Of a DNA stretch of 64,000 bases, positions 26,689-35,178 are shown piece after piece. Within the stretch, counting starts at the first letter, position 1. Each line of letters begins with the position of its first letter. The stretch is taken from the NCBI RefSeq assembly GCF_026341815.1, contig NZ_JAPENX010000001.1, positions 1,054,001-1,118,000 on the forward strand, written 5' to 3'. The position numbers and the translations under genes are program-made. The DNA comes from Streptomyces sp. NBC_00572 (GTDB taxonomy: Bacteria; Actinomycetota; Actinomycetes; Streptomycetales; Streptomycetaceae). The notes beneath the pieces were generated by a model. The model saw nothing but the letters and a program-made list of their open reading frames with translations. It did not search any database and had not been told where the DNA came from.

Positions 26689-27843
26689 ATGCGAGCCGTT
26701 CGCCTCTCCGTCGTCACCGCCGCAGCGACCGCTGCGGCCCTGGCCGCCGTCACGGGCTGCACCGAGAAGAGCGACGCCAAGGCGGACGACGGCACGGTCA
26801 CCGTCGTTGCCAAGGACGACTCCTGCGAGGTCTCGAAGAAGGCGTTCCCGGCCGGTCACCTGAAGCTGGCCGTCGAGAACCGCGGCTCCAAGGTCACCGA
26901 GGTCTACGTCCTCTACCCGGACGACCGCATCGTCACCGAGCGCGAGAACATCGGCCCCGGCACCAAGGCCACCATCACCGCCGAGATCAAGGCCGGCGAC
27001 TACGCCATCGCCTGCAAGCCCGGCATGGTCGGCGACGGCATCCGCCAGGAGGTCAAGGCCACCGGCGGCGCCGCGGGCGCCAAGCGCTCCCCCGAGATGG
27101 ACGCGGCCGTCGCCGCCTACCGCCAGTACGTCCAGGCGCAGGCCGACGCGACCCTCCCCAAGGTGAAGGTCTTCACCGACGCCGTCCGCGCCGGTGACAT
27201 CGAGGCCGCCAAGAAGGCCTACGCCGAGTCCCGCATCGGCTGGGAGCGCACCGAGCCGGTCGCCGAGTCCTTCGGCGACCTCGACCCCAAGGTCGACGTA
27301 CGCGAGGACGGCCTGGAGGCCGGCCAGGACCCGGCGAAGGACTGGACCGGCTGGCACCGCCTGGAGAAGGCCCTCTGGAAGGACAAGAAGCTCGGAGCCG
27401 CCGAGAAGACCCTCGCCGACACCCTCGACAAGGACCTCGCGGACTGGGTGAAGCGGGTCGGCAAGGCCGAGATCACCCCGACCTCGATGGCCAACGGCGC
27501 CAAGGAGCTCCTCGACGAGGTCGCCACCGGCAAGGTCACCGGCGAGGAGGAGCGTTACTCCCACACCGACCTCGTCGACTTCAAGGCCAACGTCGAGGGC
27601 GCGCAGAAGTCCTTCGACCTGCTCCGGCCGGTCGCCACGAAGAACGACCCGAAGCTCGTCGCCGAACTGGACAAGCAGTTCGCCGCGCTGAACGCGCTGC
27701 TCGACAAGTACCGCACGGACAAGAGCAGCTACGTCTTCACCTCGTACGACAAGGTCACCCCGGCCCAGCGCAAGGAGCTGTCGGACGGCGTCAACGCGCT
27801 GGCCGAGCCGCTCTCCAAGCTCGCTGCCGCCGTCGTCAAGTAA
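26689..27843 (+). CDS. efeO: EfeO: iron-uptake lipoprotein with cupredoxin and imelysin (M75) domains
   Basis: The extracytoplasmic component of the EfeUOB ferrous/ferric iron system. The 384-residue precursor has a lipobox (AAVTGC, Cys near 24), a cupredoxin-like domain (about 35-125; KDDSCEVSKKAFPAG, YAIACKPGMVG) and an M75/imelysin domain (about 135-384). The latter holds the metal-binding HxxE in GWHRLEKALW and the repeated helical pattern YRQYVQAQADATLPKV. ATG at 26689 follows TGGAG by five bases. It is first in the operon efeO-efeB-efeU and has iron-box-like sites upstream. It likely binds and oxidises or presents iron to EfeU. Confidence 0.95.
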   Translation: MRAVRLSVVTAAATAAALAAVTGCTEKSDAKADDGTVTVVAKDDSCEVSKKAFPAGHLKLAVENRGSKVTEVYVLYPDDRIVTERENIGPGTKATITAEIKAGDYAIACKPGMVGDGIRQEVKATGGAAGAKRSPEMDAAVAAYRQYVQAQADATLPKVKVFTDAVRAGDIEAAKKAYAESRIGWERTEPVAESFGDLDPKVDVREDGLEAGQDPAKDWTGWHRLEKALWKDKKLGAAEKTLADTLDKDLADWVKRVGKAEITPTSMANGAKELLDEVATGKVTGEEERYSHTDLVDFKANVEGAQKSFDLLRPVATKNDPKLVAELDKQFAALNALLDKYRTDKSSYVFTSYDKVTPAQRKELSDGVNALAEPLSKLAAAVVK

Positions 27844-27870
27844 CCAGTAGCGAGAGACGGGGACGCGAAG

Positions 27871-29154
27871 ATGTCCGAGGAGATCCAGGAGACCCAGGGA
27901 ACGACGTCGGCGGACGAGACCGCCGCGCCGTCCCGCCGCAAGGTCATCGGCTGGGGCGGTGCCGGGCTCGCGCTCGGTGCCGCCACCGTCGGCGGCGGCG
28001 TCGCGCTGAGCCGGGACGGGGACACCCCCGTGCCGGTCGCCGACAGCGGCTCGGCCGTGCCGTTCCACGGCCCGCACCAGGCCGGTATCGCCACCGCGGT
28101 CCAGGACCGGCTGCACTTCGCCGCCTTCGACGTGAAGACGAAGGACCGCGCCGAGCTGGTCCAGCTGCTCAAGGACTGGACGCGGGCCGCCGAGCGCATG
28201 ACGGCCGGCGCCGAGGTCGGCGAGGGCGCGTACGGTGGCCTTCCGGAGGCCCCGCCGGACGACACCGGCGAGGCCCTCGGCCTCAAGCCCTCCCGTCTCA
28301 CCCTCACGATCGGCTTCGGCCCCTCGCTCTTCGACGGGCGTTTCGGGCTGAAGGACAAGCGGCCCGGGGCCTTGGTGGAGCTGCCCAAGTTCCCGGGCGA
28401 CAACCTGGATCCGGTGTGCAGCGGCGGCGACCTGTGCGTGCAGGCGTGCGCGGACGACCCGCAGGTCGCCGTGCACGCCATCCGGAACCTGGCGCGGATC
28501 GGCTTCGGCAAGGTCGCGGTGCGCTGGTCGCAGCTGGGCTTCGGCAAGACGTCCTCGACGACCCCCGACGCCCAGACCCCCCGTAACCTCTTCGGCTTCA
28601 AGGACGGCACCCGCAACATCGCGGGCACCGAGACCGAGCGGCTCGCGAAGCACGTGTGGGTCTCCGGCAAGGACGCCGAGGGCGCCGCGGCCTGGCTGGA
28701 CGGCGGCTCGTACCTCGTCGCCCGCCGCATCCGGATGAACGTCGAGACCTGGGACCGCACCCCGCTCGCCGAGCAGGAGGACATCTTCGGCCGCGACAAG
28801 CGCGAGGGTGCGCCCGCCGGCAAGGCCAAGGAGCACGACGAGCCGTTCCTGAAGGCGATGAAGCCGGACTCGCACGTCCGGCTCGCCCACCCGGACAGCA
28901 ACGCCGGGGCGACGATCCTGCGGCGCGGCTACTCCTTCACCGACGGCACGGACGGACTCGGGCGCCTGGAGGCGGGCCTGTTCTTCCTGGCGTACCAGAA
29001 GGACGTCCGGACCGGCTTCATCCCGGTGCAGACCTCCCTGTCGCGGGCCGACGTCCTCAACGAGTACATCCAGCACGTGGGTTCGGCGCTGTTCGCGATC
29101 CCGCCGGGCGTCCGGGACAAGGACGACTGGTGGGGCCGGGCGCTGTTCGCGTGA
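27871..29154 (+). CDS. efeB: EfeB: Tat-exported Dyp-type heme peroxidase
   Basis: A 427-residue DyP-type peroxidase that in Efe systems oxidises Fe2+ or, by some reports, removes iron from heme (deferrochelatase). The N-terminus has a twin-arginine signal, SRRKVIGWGGAGLALG, so it is exported folded with heme. The signature GFKDGTRN supplies the catalytic Asp, and RRIRMNVETW supplies the distal Arg. Its start (ATG 27871) lies 28 bp after efeO. A heme enzyme exported next to HtaA/HmuTUV could also act on captured heme, but this is inference. Confidence 0.95.
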   Translation: MSEEIQETQGTTSADETAAPSRRKVIGWGGAGLALGAATVGGGVALSRDGDTPVPVADSGSAVPFHGPHQAGIATAVQDRLHFAAFDVKTKDRAELVQLLKDWTRAAERMTAGAEVGEGAYGGLPEAPPDDTGEALGLKPSRLTLTIGFGPSLFDGRFGLKDKRPGALVELPKFPGDNLDPVCSGGDLCVQACADDPQVAVHAIRNLARIGFGKVAVRWSQLGFGKTSSTTPDAQTPRNLFGFKDGTRNIAGTETERLAKHVWVSGKDAEGAAAWLDGGSYLVARRIRMNVETWDRTPLAEQEDIFGRDKREGAPAGKAKEHDEPFLKAMKPDSHVRLAHPDSNAGATILRRGYSFTDGTDGLGRLEAGLFFLAYQKDVRTGFIPVQTSLSRADVLNEYIQHVGSALFAIPPGVRDKDDWWGRALFA

Positions 29155-29184
29155 CGCTCCACGTAACCCCGGGAGGGAACCGGC

Positions 29185-30066
29185 GTGTTCGGTAACTATC
29201 TGATCGGCCTGCGCGAGGGCCTTGAGGCCAGCCTGGTCGTCTGCATCCTCATCGCCTATCTGGTGAAGACCGGCCGGCGGGACGCGCTGAAGCCGATCTG
29301 GATCGGCATCGGCGTGGCCGTCGGCGTGGCCCTCGCCTTCGGCGCCGGTCTCGAATTCGGCTCCCAGGAGCTGACCTTCGAGGCACAGGAACTGCTCGGC
29401 GGCTCGCTGTCGATCGTCGCGGTCGTCCTGGTGACCTGGATGGTCTTCTGGATGCGGCGCACGGCCCGGCACCTCAAGGCCGAGCTGCACGGCAAGCTGG
29501 ACGCGGCCCTTCAGATGGGCACCGGCGCGCTGGTCGCCACCGCCTTCCTGGCGGTGGGCCGCGAGGGCCTGGAGACGGCGCTGTTCGTGTGGGCGTCGGT
29601 CCGGGCCTCCTCGGACGGCACGTTCGCGCCGCTGGCCGGTGTCCTCCTCGGGCTGCTCACCGCCGTGCTCCTCGGCTGGCTGTTCTACCGGGGCGCGCTG
29701 AGGATCAACCTGGCGAAGTTCTTCACCTGGACCGGCGGGATGCTGGTCGTGGTGGCGGCGGGCGTCCTCGCGTACGGCGTGCACGACCTCCAGGAGGCCC
29801 GCTTCCTCGACGGCCTCGCGAACAAGGCCTTCGACATCTCGGCGACGATCCCGCCGGACAGCTGGTACGGCACGCTCCTCAAGGGCGTCTTCAACTTCCA
29901 GCCGAACCCGACGGTCCTTCAGGTCACGGTGTGGGCGCTGTATCTGGTCCCGACGCTCGCGCTGTTCCTGGCCCCGATAGGGTCGGGTCCGTCCGTGCGG
30001 GTGAAGAAGCAGAAGGCGACCGATGAGAAGGCTGACGCTGAGGCGAGCGCCGAGACGACCGCTTGA
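29185..30066 (+). CDS. efeU: EfeU: FTR1-family iron permease
   Basis: A 293-residue, seven-helix oxidase-dependent iron permease. The two REGLE iron-binding motifs of the FTR1 family are intact: LREGLEASLVV in helix 1 and GREGLETALFV in helix 4. ATG or GTG choice: the gene begins GTG at 29185, preceded by GGGAGGG. The C-terminus is a charged tail (VKKQKATDEKADAEASAET). It is third in the efe operon and its end overlaps the next gene by 44 bp, in another frame. Confidence 0.95.
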   Translation: MFGNYLIGLREGLEASLVVCILIAYLVKTGRRDALKPIWIGIGVAVGVALAFGAGLEFGSQELTFEAQELLGGSLSIVAVVLVTWMVFWMRRTARHLKAELHGKLDAALQMGTGALVATAFLAVGREGLETALFVWASVRASSDGTFAPLAGVLLGLLTAVLLGWLFYRGALRINLAKFFTWTGGMLVVVAAGVLAYGVHDLQEARFLDGLANKAFDISATIPPDSWYGTLLKGVFNFQPNPTVLQVTVWALYLVPTLALFLAPIGSGPSVRVKKQKATDEKADAEASAETTA

Positions 30067-31081
30067 GCGGCTGTCGGCACGACGGTCCACCAGACCCGCG
30101 CGACCCGCGCGGCTCCTCGCCGCGACGGCGGCGGCGACCGTCCTGGCACTGACGGCGAGCGGCTGCGTGACGGTGCACGGCGAACTCGCGCTGATGCCGC
30201 CGGCCACGCAGGCCGAGGCGGCGCAGGCCCTCGCCGATTTCACGAGCGCCTACAACAAGGCCGACAAGGCCCACGACCCGGCCCTGGACGCGGGCCGGGT
30301 CACCGGCCCGCTCGGGGAGATCAACCAGGCGGGTCTGCGCGCGCGTGCGGTCACCGCCCCCGGCGGCAACCCGAACCACCAGCCCCTCGAACTGACGGAC
30401 GCGCGCTTCGTGCTGCCCCGCAAGGCGGGCTGGCCGCGCTGGTTCCTCGCGGACACGGACTCCAACCGGGACACCGACGAGGGCCGCGGCGACCAGCGCT
30501 GGCTCCTGGTCTTCGTGCGCAACGGGCCCCAGCAGCTGTGGGAGGTGGCCCACCTGGTGGTCACCAGCCCGTCCGCGGTGCCCGAGTTCGCCGAGGAGGA
30601 CGGGTACGCGGTGCCGGTCGCCGCGGACACCGACGCGCTCGCGGTCGCGCCCGAGGACCTCGGCAAGGAGTACGTCTCGTTCCTGAAGGACGGGCAGCCG
30701 GGGCCGTACACGACGGGGGCGCACACGACGCTCCTGCGGGAGGAGCGGCAGAAGGGCGCCAAGCGGCCGGGGCTCGCCACCCAGTACCTCGACCGGGTCA
30801 CGGACCAGGGCGACTTCGCTCCCCTCGGGCTGCGGACGAAGGACGGCGGCGCGTTCGTCTTCTTCGCGACGCGGTTCTTCGAACGGCAGACGGCGGCGCC
30901 CGGCTACCGGCCCAAGGTCGGCCCCGACGTCAAGGCGCTGCTGACCGGCGAGGTCAAGAACACCGTCACCAAGGAGTGGGTGTCCAACCAGGCGGCCCTG
31001 GTGAAGCCGGCGGGCACGGACCGCGACGGCGTCACGATCAAGGCCCGACTCCAGGGCGTGGTGGGCGCGCAGGGCTCGTAG
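30023..31081 (+). CDS. Lipoprotein of unknown function, fourth gene of the efe operon
   Basis: A 352-residue exported protein with an Arg-rich N-terminus, a hydrophobic core and the lipobox LTASGC (Cys near 50). The mature part has about 300 soluble residues, including QRWLLVFVRNGPQQLWEVA, VSFLKDGQPGPYTTGAHTT and FFATRFFERQTAAPGY; I recognise no named domain with certainty. ATG at 30023 lies inside the efeU tail, a 44-bp overlap in another frame, so its translation is probably coupled to efeU. That position suggests an accessory role in iron uptake or in envelope quality control of the Efe complex. A tandem-repeat array follows. Confidence 0.85.
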   Translation: MRRLTLRRAPRRPLERLSARRSTRPARPARLLAATAAATVLALTASGCVTVHGELALMPPATQAEAAQALADFTSAYNKADKAHDPALDAGRVTGPLGEINQAGLRARAVTAPGGNPNHQPLELTDARFVLPRKAGWPRWFLADTDSNRDTDEGRGDQRWLLVFVRNGPQQLWEVAHLVVTSPSAVPEFAEEDGYAVPVAADTDALAVAPEDLGKEYVSFLKDGQPGPYTTGAHTTLLREERQKGAKRPGLATQYLDRVTDQGDFAPLGLRTKDGGAFVFFATRFFERQTAAPGYRPKVGPDVKALLTGEVKNTVTKEWVSNQAALVKPAGTDRDGVTIKARLQGVVGAQGS

Positions 31082-31100
31082 CAGCCTTCGCCCGGGCACG

Positions 31101-31235
31101 GTCGGAACCTCGTGCAGGCCTGGCCGGAGCCTCGAACGCGCCTGGGTCGGAACCTCGTGCAGGCCTGGCCAGCGTCTCGAACGCGCCTGGGTCGAAGCCT
31201 CGTGCAGGCCCCGCCCGATCCTCGTACGGCCCTGG
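31101..31235. repeat. Three tandem copies of a 45-bp unit
   Basis: Copies at 31101-31145, 31146-31190 and 31191-31235 share the core CCTCGTGCAGGCC. Copies 1 and 2 are nearly identical and copy 3 has drifted. The period is a multiple of three, but no convincing gene covers it. It lies in the 168-bp gap between the efe-operon lipoprotein and the convergent prim-pol gene. Confidence 0.9.
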
Positions 31236-31249
31236 TCCCGCCCCGGTGG

Positions 31250-32029
31250 TCAGCGGGTCAGGGGCCAGGCGATCTCGTGGGCCGTGTGCTCGCCGTCGCC
31301 CTCCGCCTCGCGCGCGGCCGCGTGGCGGGCGCAGGCGTCCTGGAGGGTCTCCAGGAGGTTCAGCGGGTCGGGCAGCGGGTGCTCGGGGCCGCGGAGCCAG
31401 GCGACGACCGGATGGGCGCTCTCGTCCCCGGGGAGCCGGGCGGGCGGTACGAGGACGTAGCTGCCGCGGCAGTGCCAGCGGAGCCCCGGGTGCTCGTCCA
31501 TGGTCTCGGGGTGGCAGTCGAGCTCACACGGCCACCACTCGTCCTCGTCCTCGGGGGTGCCGCGAGTGGCGGTGAAGAAGAGCATCCGCCCGCCGACCGT
31601 GTCGACGTCGGCGGACTCGGCGACGGGCCCGACCTCGACGCCCTCGGCGAGGAGGCGCTCCAGGGCGGCGCGGCCGGCGGCGAGCGGTACGTCGAGGACG
31701 TCGTGGACCATGCCGGTGGCGGTGACGAAGTTCGCCTCGGGCTCGTTGCGGGCCCAGCGCTCGATCTGGGCGCGATCGGTGGTCGACTGCGTCTGCCAGG
31801 CGAAGGAGACGGGGTGCCGGGCGGGGGTGGGACAGCCGATCCGCTCACAGGAACAGCTGTAGCCGACGGGGTACGCGGCGGGGGCGAGGGGCAGCCCTGC
31901 GGCGGCGACGGCCAGGAGCAGCTTCTCGCGGTCGTTCTCGTCGTCGGCCGCGGTGCGTTTCGGGCGCCTGCGCAGCCACTGCGCGAGTTTGCTCTCCGTG
32001 CCGCGGTAGCGGCCGATCCCGTCGCCCAT
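31250..32029 (-). CDS. Bifunctional DNA primase/polymerase (prim-pol) N-terminal-domain protein
   Basis: A 259-residue protein that looks like a standalone prim-pol (AEP-superfamily) domain. Recognisable features are AAAGLPLAPAAYPVGYSC at the start, the Cys cluster GYSCSCERIGCPTPARHP, FAWQTQSTTD, and the segment WARNEPEANFVTATGMVHDV where prim-pol proteins carry their metal Asp. Prim-pols in plasmids and integrated elements start DNA synthesis, but Streptomyces chromosomes also carry solitary copies of unknown role. No helicase, integrase or excisionase gene adjoins it. ATG at 32029. Catalytic competence is uncertain because the usual acidic pair is not clear. Confidence 0.8.
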   Translation of the reverse strand: MGDGIGRYRGTESKLAQWLRRRPKRTAADDENDREKLLLAVAAAGLPLAPAAYPVGYSCSCERIGCPTPARHPVSFAWQTQSTTDRAQIERWARNEPEANFVTATGMVHDVLDVPLAAGRAALERLLAEGVEVGPVAESADVDTVGGRMLFFTATRGTPEDEDEWWPCELDCHPETMDEHPGLRWHCRGSYVLVPPARLPGDESAHPVVAWLRGPEHPLPDPLNLLETLQDACARHAAAREAEGDGEHTAHEIAWPLTR

Positions 32030-32165
32030 CTATCCCCTCACACCTCATGCTCGCCCGTTCGGCTCTGCCCATGGTCCCACCATCCTGCGCCTCAGGTGAC
32101 CGGAGTGTGGAACCGGGGTGCCGATCCGGTGTGCGGAAACGTCGCGGAGAGGTCGCGGAGACGTT

Positions 32166-32786
32166 TCAGCCGCGCGGTGCGAGGCCGCGCAGGGCCAGGT
32201 CGACGAGGCTGTCGGCGTAGGCGTGGGTCAGCGGCAGGGTGCGGTGGAGCCAGCGGTGGTGGAGCGGACCGACGAGGAGTTCCAGGGCGATGCGGGGGTC
32301 GATGTCGGGGTCGACGTGGCCCGCGGCCTGGGCGGCCTCGATGCGGCGGGCGTAGTACGCGAGCTGGGGTTCGAGCAGCGCCTCGGTGAAGCGGGCGCCC
32401 AGCTCGGGGTCGACGATGCCCTCGGCGGCGAGGGCGCGGGTGGGGGCGTCGAAGGCGGGGTTGTTCATCTCGTCGACGGTGGCGCGCAGGACGTACTTGA
32501 GGTCGGCGGCGAGGTCCCCGGTGTCGGGGATCTCACTGTCGGCGTCTCCGCCGAGCGCTTCGTTGGCCTGCGCGGCGAGGTCGAGGAAGGCGTCGAGGAG
32601 GACGGCCGCCTTGGAGGGCCACCAGCGGTAGATGGTCTGCTTGCCGACGCCGGCGCGGGCGGCGATGCCCTCGATGGTGGTCTTCGCGTATCCGGTCTCG
32701 GAGACGAGGGCGAGGGCGGCGTCGAAGATGGCGCGGCGGGAGCGTTCGCTGCGGCGGGAGGCGTCGGGGGCCTTGGTCTCGGACAT
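32166..32786 (-). CDS. TetR-family transcriptional regulator
   Basis: A 206-residue repressor-type regulator. The helix-turn-helix is TIEGIAARAGVGKQTIYRWW, followed by the C-terminal domain of the TetR_C_11 type (VDPDIDPRIALELLVGPLHHR). ATG at 32786. It is divergent from the dimethylargininase gene, with about 210 bp between, and could control it, but I find no clear palindrome to support this. It is not part of an operon. Confidence 0.93.
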   Translation of the reverse strand: MSETKAPDASRRSERSRRAIFDAALALVSETGYAKTTIEGIAARAGVGKQTIYRWWPSKAAVLLDAFLDLAAQANEALGGDADSEIPDTGDLAADLKYVLRATVDEMNNPAFDAPTRALAAEGIVDPELGARFTEALLEPQLAYYARRIEAAQAAGHVDPDIDPRIALELLVGPLHHRWLHRTLPLTHAYADSLVDLALRGLAPRG

Positions 32787-32995
32787 GGCTCCAACCTAGC
32801 AGCACGCGAGACGCCGCGTCTCGCCATGGGTGGCCCGGTGCGACCGGGCGGGGCCGGGTGCGCCCGCGTGCGAACCACCCGAACGGTCCACTGCGCGCGG
32901 GGCCCGGAAGGCGGACCATGGGGTCCACCGATCCGGCGGATCTTTCCGGCGCCTCGGTCTTCGCTTTCCGTCCGCCCGTCCGTGAGGAGCCCTCA

Positions 32996-33826
32996 TTGCG
33001 CACCACTCCGCGCACGTCCTCGCCCCGCCGTTATCTGATGTGCCCACCCACGCACTTCAAGGTGACGTACTCCATCAACCCCTGGATGGACCCCACGAAA
33101 CCGGTCGACCTGCCGCTCGCCCTCGCCCAGTGGGAGGACCTGCGCGACCGCTACCGCGCGCTCGGCCACAGCGTCGAGCTCCTCGACCCGGACCCGGCGC
33201 TGCCGGACATGGTCTTCGCGGCGAACGGCGCGACCGTCGTCGAGGGCCGGGTCCTCGGCGCCAAGTTCGCCCACGCCGAGCGCGCGGCCGAGGCCGGGGC
33301 GCACGTGTCCTGGTTCCGCGGAAACGGTTGGGCAGAGGACGCGGTACGGGTCCCGGACCACGTCAACGAGGGCGAGGGCGACTTCGCCGTCACCGCCTCC
33401 TGGATCCTCGCCGGGCGCGGTTTCCGCTCCAGCCCGCTCTCCCACGACGAGGCGCAGGAGTTCTTCGGCCGCCCGGTGATCGGCCTGGAGCTGGTGGACC
33501 CGCGGTACTACCACCTGGACACGGCGCTCTGCGTCCTGGACGACGCGGCCGACGAGGTCATGTACTACCCGGACGCCTTCTCCCCCGGCAGTCGCGCGGT
33601 GCTCGCCCGGCTCTTCCCCGACGCCCTGATCGCGACGGACACGGACGCGGCGGCCCTCGGCCTGAACGCGGTGAGCGACGGCCTGCACGTCCTCCTCCCG
33701 CAGGCGGCGGTGGACCTCTTCGACCCCCTGCGCCGACGCGGCTTCGAACCGATCGGCATGGACCTGGGCGAACTCCTCAAGGGCGGCGGCAGCGTGAAGT
33801 GCTGCACCCAGGAGCTGCGTCCCTAG
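32996..33826 (+). CDS. ddaH: Dimethylarginine dimethylaminohydrolase-like amidinohydrolase
   Basis: A pentein-fold enzyme of the guanidino-group-modifying superfamily. Family members hydrolyse methylated arginine to citrulline plus amine, or arginine-like substrates. The 276-residue product has the catalytic Cys near the C-terminus (GSVKCCTQELRP), the catalytic His in YYHLDTALCVLD, and the acidic substrate-binding segments PDMVFAANGA and GEGDFAVTA. The start is TTG at 32996 with GAGGAG upstream; an in-frame ATG at 32858 would add an unrelated low-complexity leader. It is divergent from the TetR gene at 32166. Confidence 0.9.
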   Translation: MRTTPRTSSPRRYLMCPPTHFKVTYSINPWMDPTKPVDLPLALAQWEDLRDRYRALGHSVELLDPDPALPDMVFAANGATVVEGRVLGAKFAHAERAAEAGAHVSWFRGNGWAEDAVRVPDHVNEGEGDFAVTASWILAGRGFRSSPLSHDEAQEFFGRPVIGLELVDPRYYHLDTALCVLDDAADEVMYYPDAFSPGSRAVLARLFPDALIATDTDAAALGLNAVSDGLHVLLPQAAVDLFDPLRRRGFEPIGMDLGELLKGGGSVKCCTQELRP

Positions 33827-34081
33827 GGGGTGGGCGGCCACGGGGGCCGACGGCCCTGAACCGCCTCCGTAAAGTGCCCCTCCTGGTCTGCGGAAACGTG
33901 ACTGCGGGGGGCATTTGCGGTGGGTACGCACGGCAGGTCCCGGCCTACGACCGCAGCGCCCCGTTCACCCTGCGCAGGAGTGCCCCCGACGGCGAGGCCT
34001 GCGGCCCCGTCGTCTGGCAGGCCGGAGTCCGCGCCGACCCCGTACGCGGTCCGGTCTCCCCCGTCCGACCGGGGCGGAAGG

Positions 34082-35065
34082 TCAGTCCTGGTCCTCCGGC
34101 GGCCAGGAGTCGCCCCACTCGGCGTCACGGGCCTGCTTGTAGAGCGAGCCGTGGCGCTTGGTGACCGTGTCGCGGCCGAGGCCGTCCGGGCCGCACAGGT
34201 CGAGGAGGACCAGGCCCTTGCGGATCTGCGGCCTGCGGGTGATGCGGGAGGCCGCCGGCGCCGGCGGGAACCGGGTCGCCGCCACATAGCTGTACTTCTC
34301 GTCCTCGTACGGCAGCGAACCGCCCTTCACCTGCCGGTGCAGCGAGGAGCGGCTGACCCGCGCCGAGAAGTGGCACCAGTCGGTGCCCGGTTCGATCGGG
34401 CAGGCCCCGCTGTGCGGGCAGGGCGCGGCGACCGTGAACCCGGCCTCGATCAGCAGGGTGCGGGCCGCGATGATCCGCTCGTAGCCGTCGGGGGTGCCGG
34501 GCTCGACGATCACCACGGTCTGCGCGACGCGCGCCACCTCGGTCACCAGCGCCGTCCGGTCGGCCTCGGTCAGCTCCTTGAGGACGTACGAGACGGTGAC
34601 GAGGTCCGTGTCCGCGAGCCGCAGCGCGCCGCCGATCCGGGCCGTGCGCCATTCGGCATCCAGGTTCCCGGCGGCGAGTTCGCGCCCGAGGGCGAGGGCG
34701 GGCTCCGCCCAGTCCAGGACGGTGGTGCGGGGCGGCTGCTCCTCCCAGGCCTCGGCGACGGCCCAGGTCGCCGCACCCGTACCGCCGCCGACGTCGGTGT
34801 GGGTACGCGGCTCCCAGTCGGGTGCGGCCGCGCGCAGGGCGTCGAGGACGCCCCGTACCGCCTCGAAGGTCGCCGGCATCCGGTACGCGGCGTACGCGGC
34901 GACGTCGGAGCGGTCGCGCAGCACGGGGGCGTCCGTCGGGGTGGTCCCCCGGTAGTTGGCGATCAGCCGCTCGACGGCCTGGGCGGCCTGCTTGGGCGGC
35001 AGCCCGTCGAGGAGCCCGGCGAGGGCGGCGCGCAGGGAGTCGGCGGAGGGAGCGGAGACGTTCAC
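34082..35065 (-). CDS. Rsm22-family ribosomal small-subunit methyltransferase-like protein
   Basis: A 327-residue protein of the Rsm22/METTL17 family, associated with small-ribosomal-subunit assembly. The SAM-binding region is HTDVGGGTGAATWAVAEAW. The C-terminal half keeps four cysteines: two in CPHSGACP, one in DWCHFSAR and one in LLDLCGPDG. They match the set known to bind a 4Fe-4S cluster in mitochondrial METTL17. ATG at 35065. It is monocistronic, between an apparent 255-bp gap (33827-34081, no supported gene) and the Bcr/CflA exporter. Confidence 0.9.
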   Translation of the reverse strand: MNVSAPSADSLRAALAGLLDGLPPKQAAQAVERLIANYRGTTPTDAPVLRDRSDVAAYAAYRMPATFEAVRGVLDALRAAAPDWEPRTHTDVGGGTGAATWAVAEAWEEQPPRTTVLDWAEPALALGRELAAGNLDAEWRTARIGGALRLADTDLVTVSYVLKELTEADRTALVTEVARVAQTVVIVEPGTPDGYERIIAARTLLIEAGFTVAAPCPHSGACPIEPGTDWCHFSARVSRSSLHRQVKGGSLPYEDEKYSYVAATRFPPAPAASRITRRPQIRKGLVLLDLCGPDGLGRDTVTKRHGSLYKQARDAEWGDSWPPEDQD

Positions 35066-35178
35066 CGAGACAGTCTAGGCGGCGGGCACGGGGGCCTCGG
35101 CAGGCCTCGGGACCACCGGACCGGAGGGCCGCCCGGGCGGCAGCCCCGCCTTCCCCGGCGCGACCCGTCAGACACCCC

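Noticed and set aside
26641-30243. A minus-strand open frame of 1200 codons opposite efeO-efeB-efeU
   Set aside because: The opposite strand encodes three clear Efe proteins with all signature motifs; the frame is their antisense shadow.
33827-34081. Possible short plus-strand ORF starting GTG at about 33898
   Set aside because: The sequence has no ribosome site, no domain and drifts into the antisense of the Rsm22 gene. I see no supported feature in this 255-bp gap.
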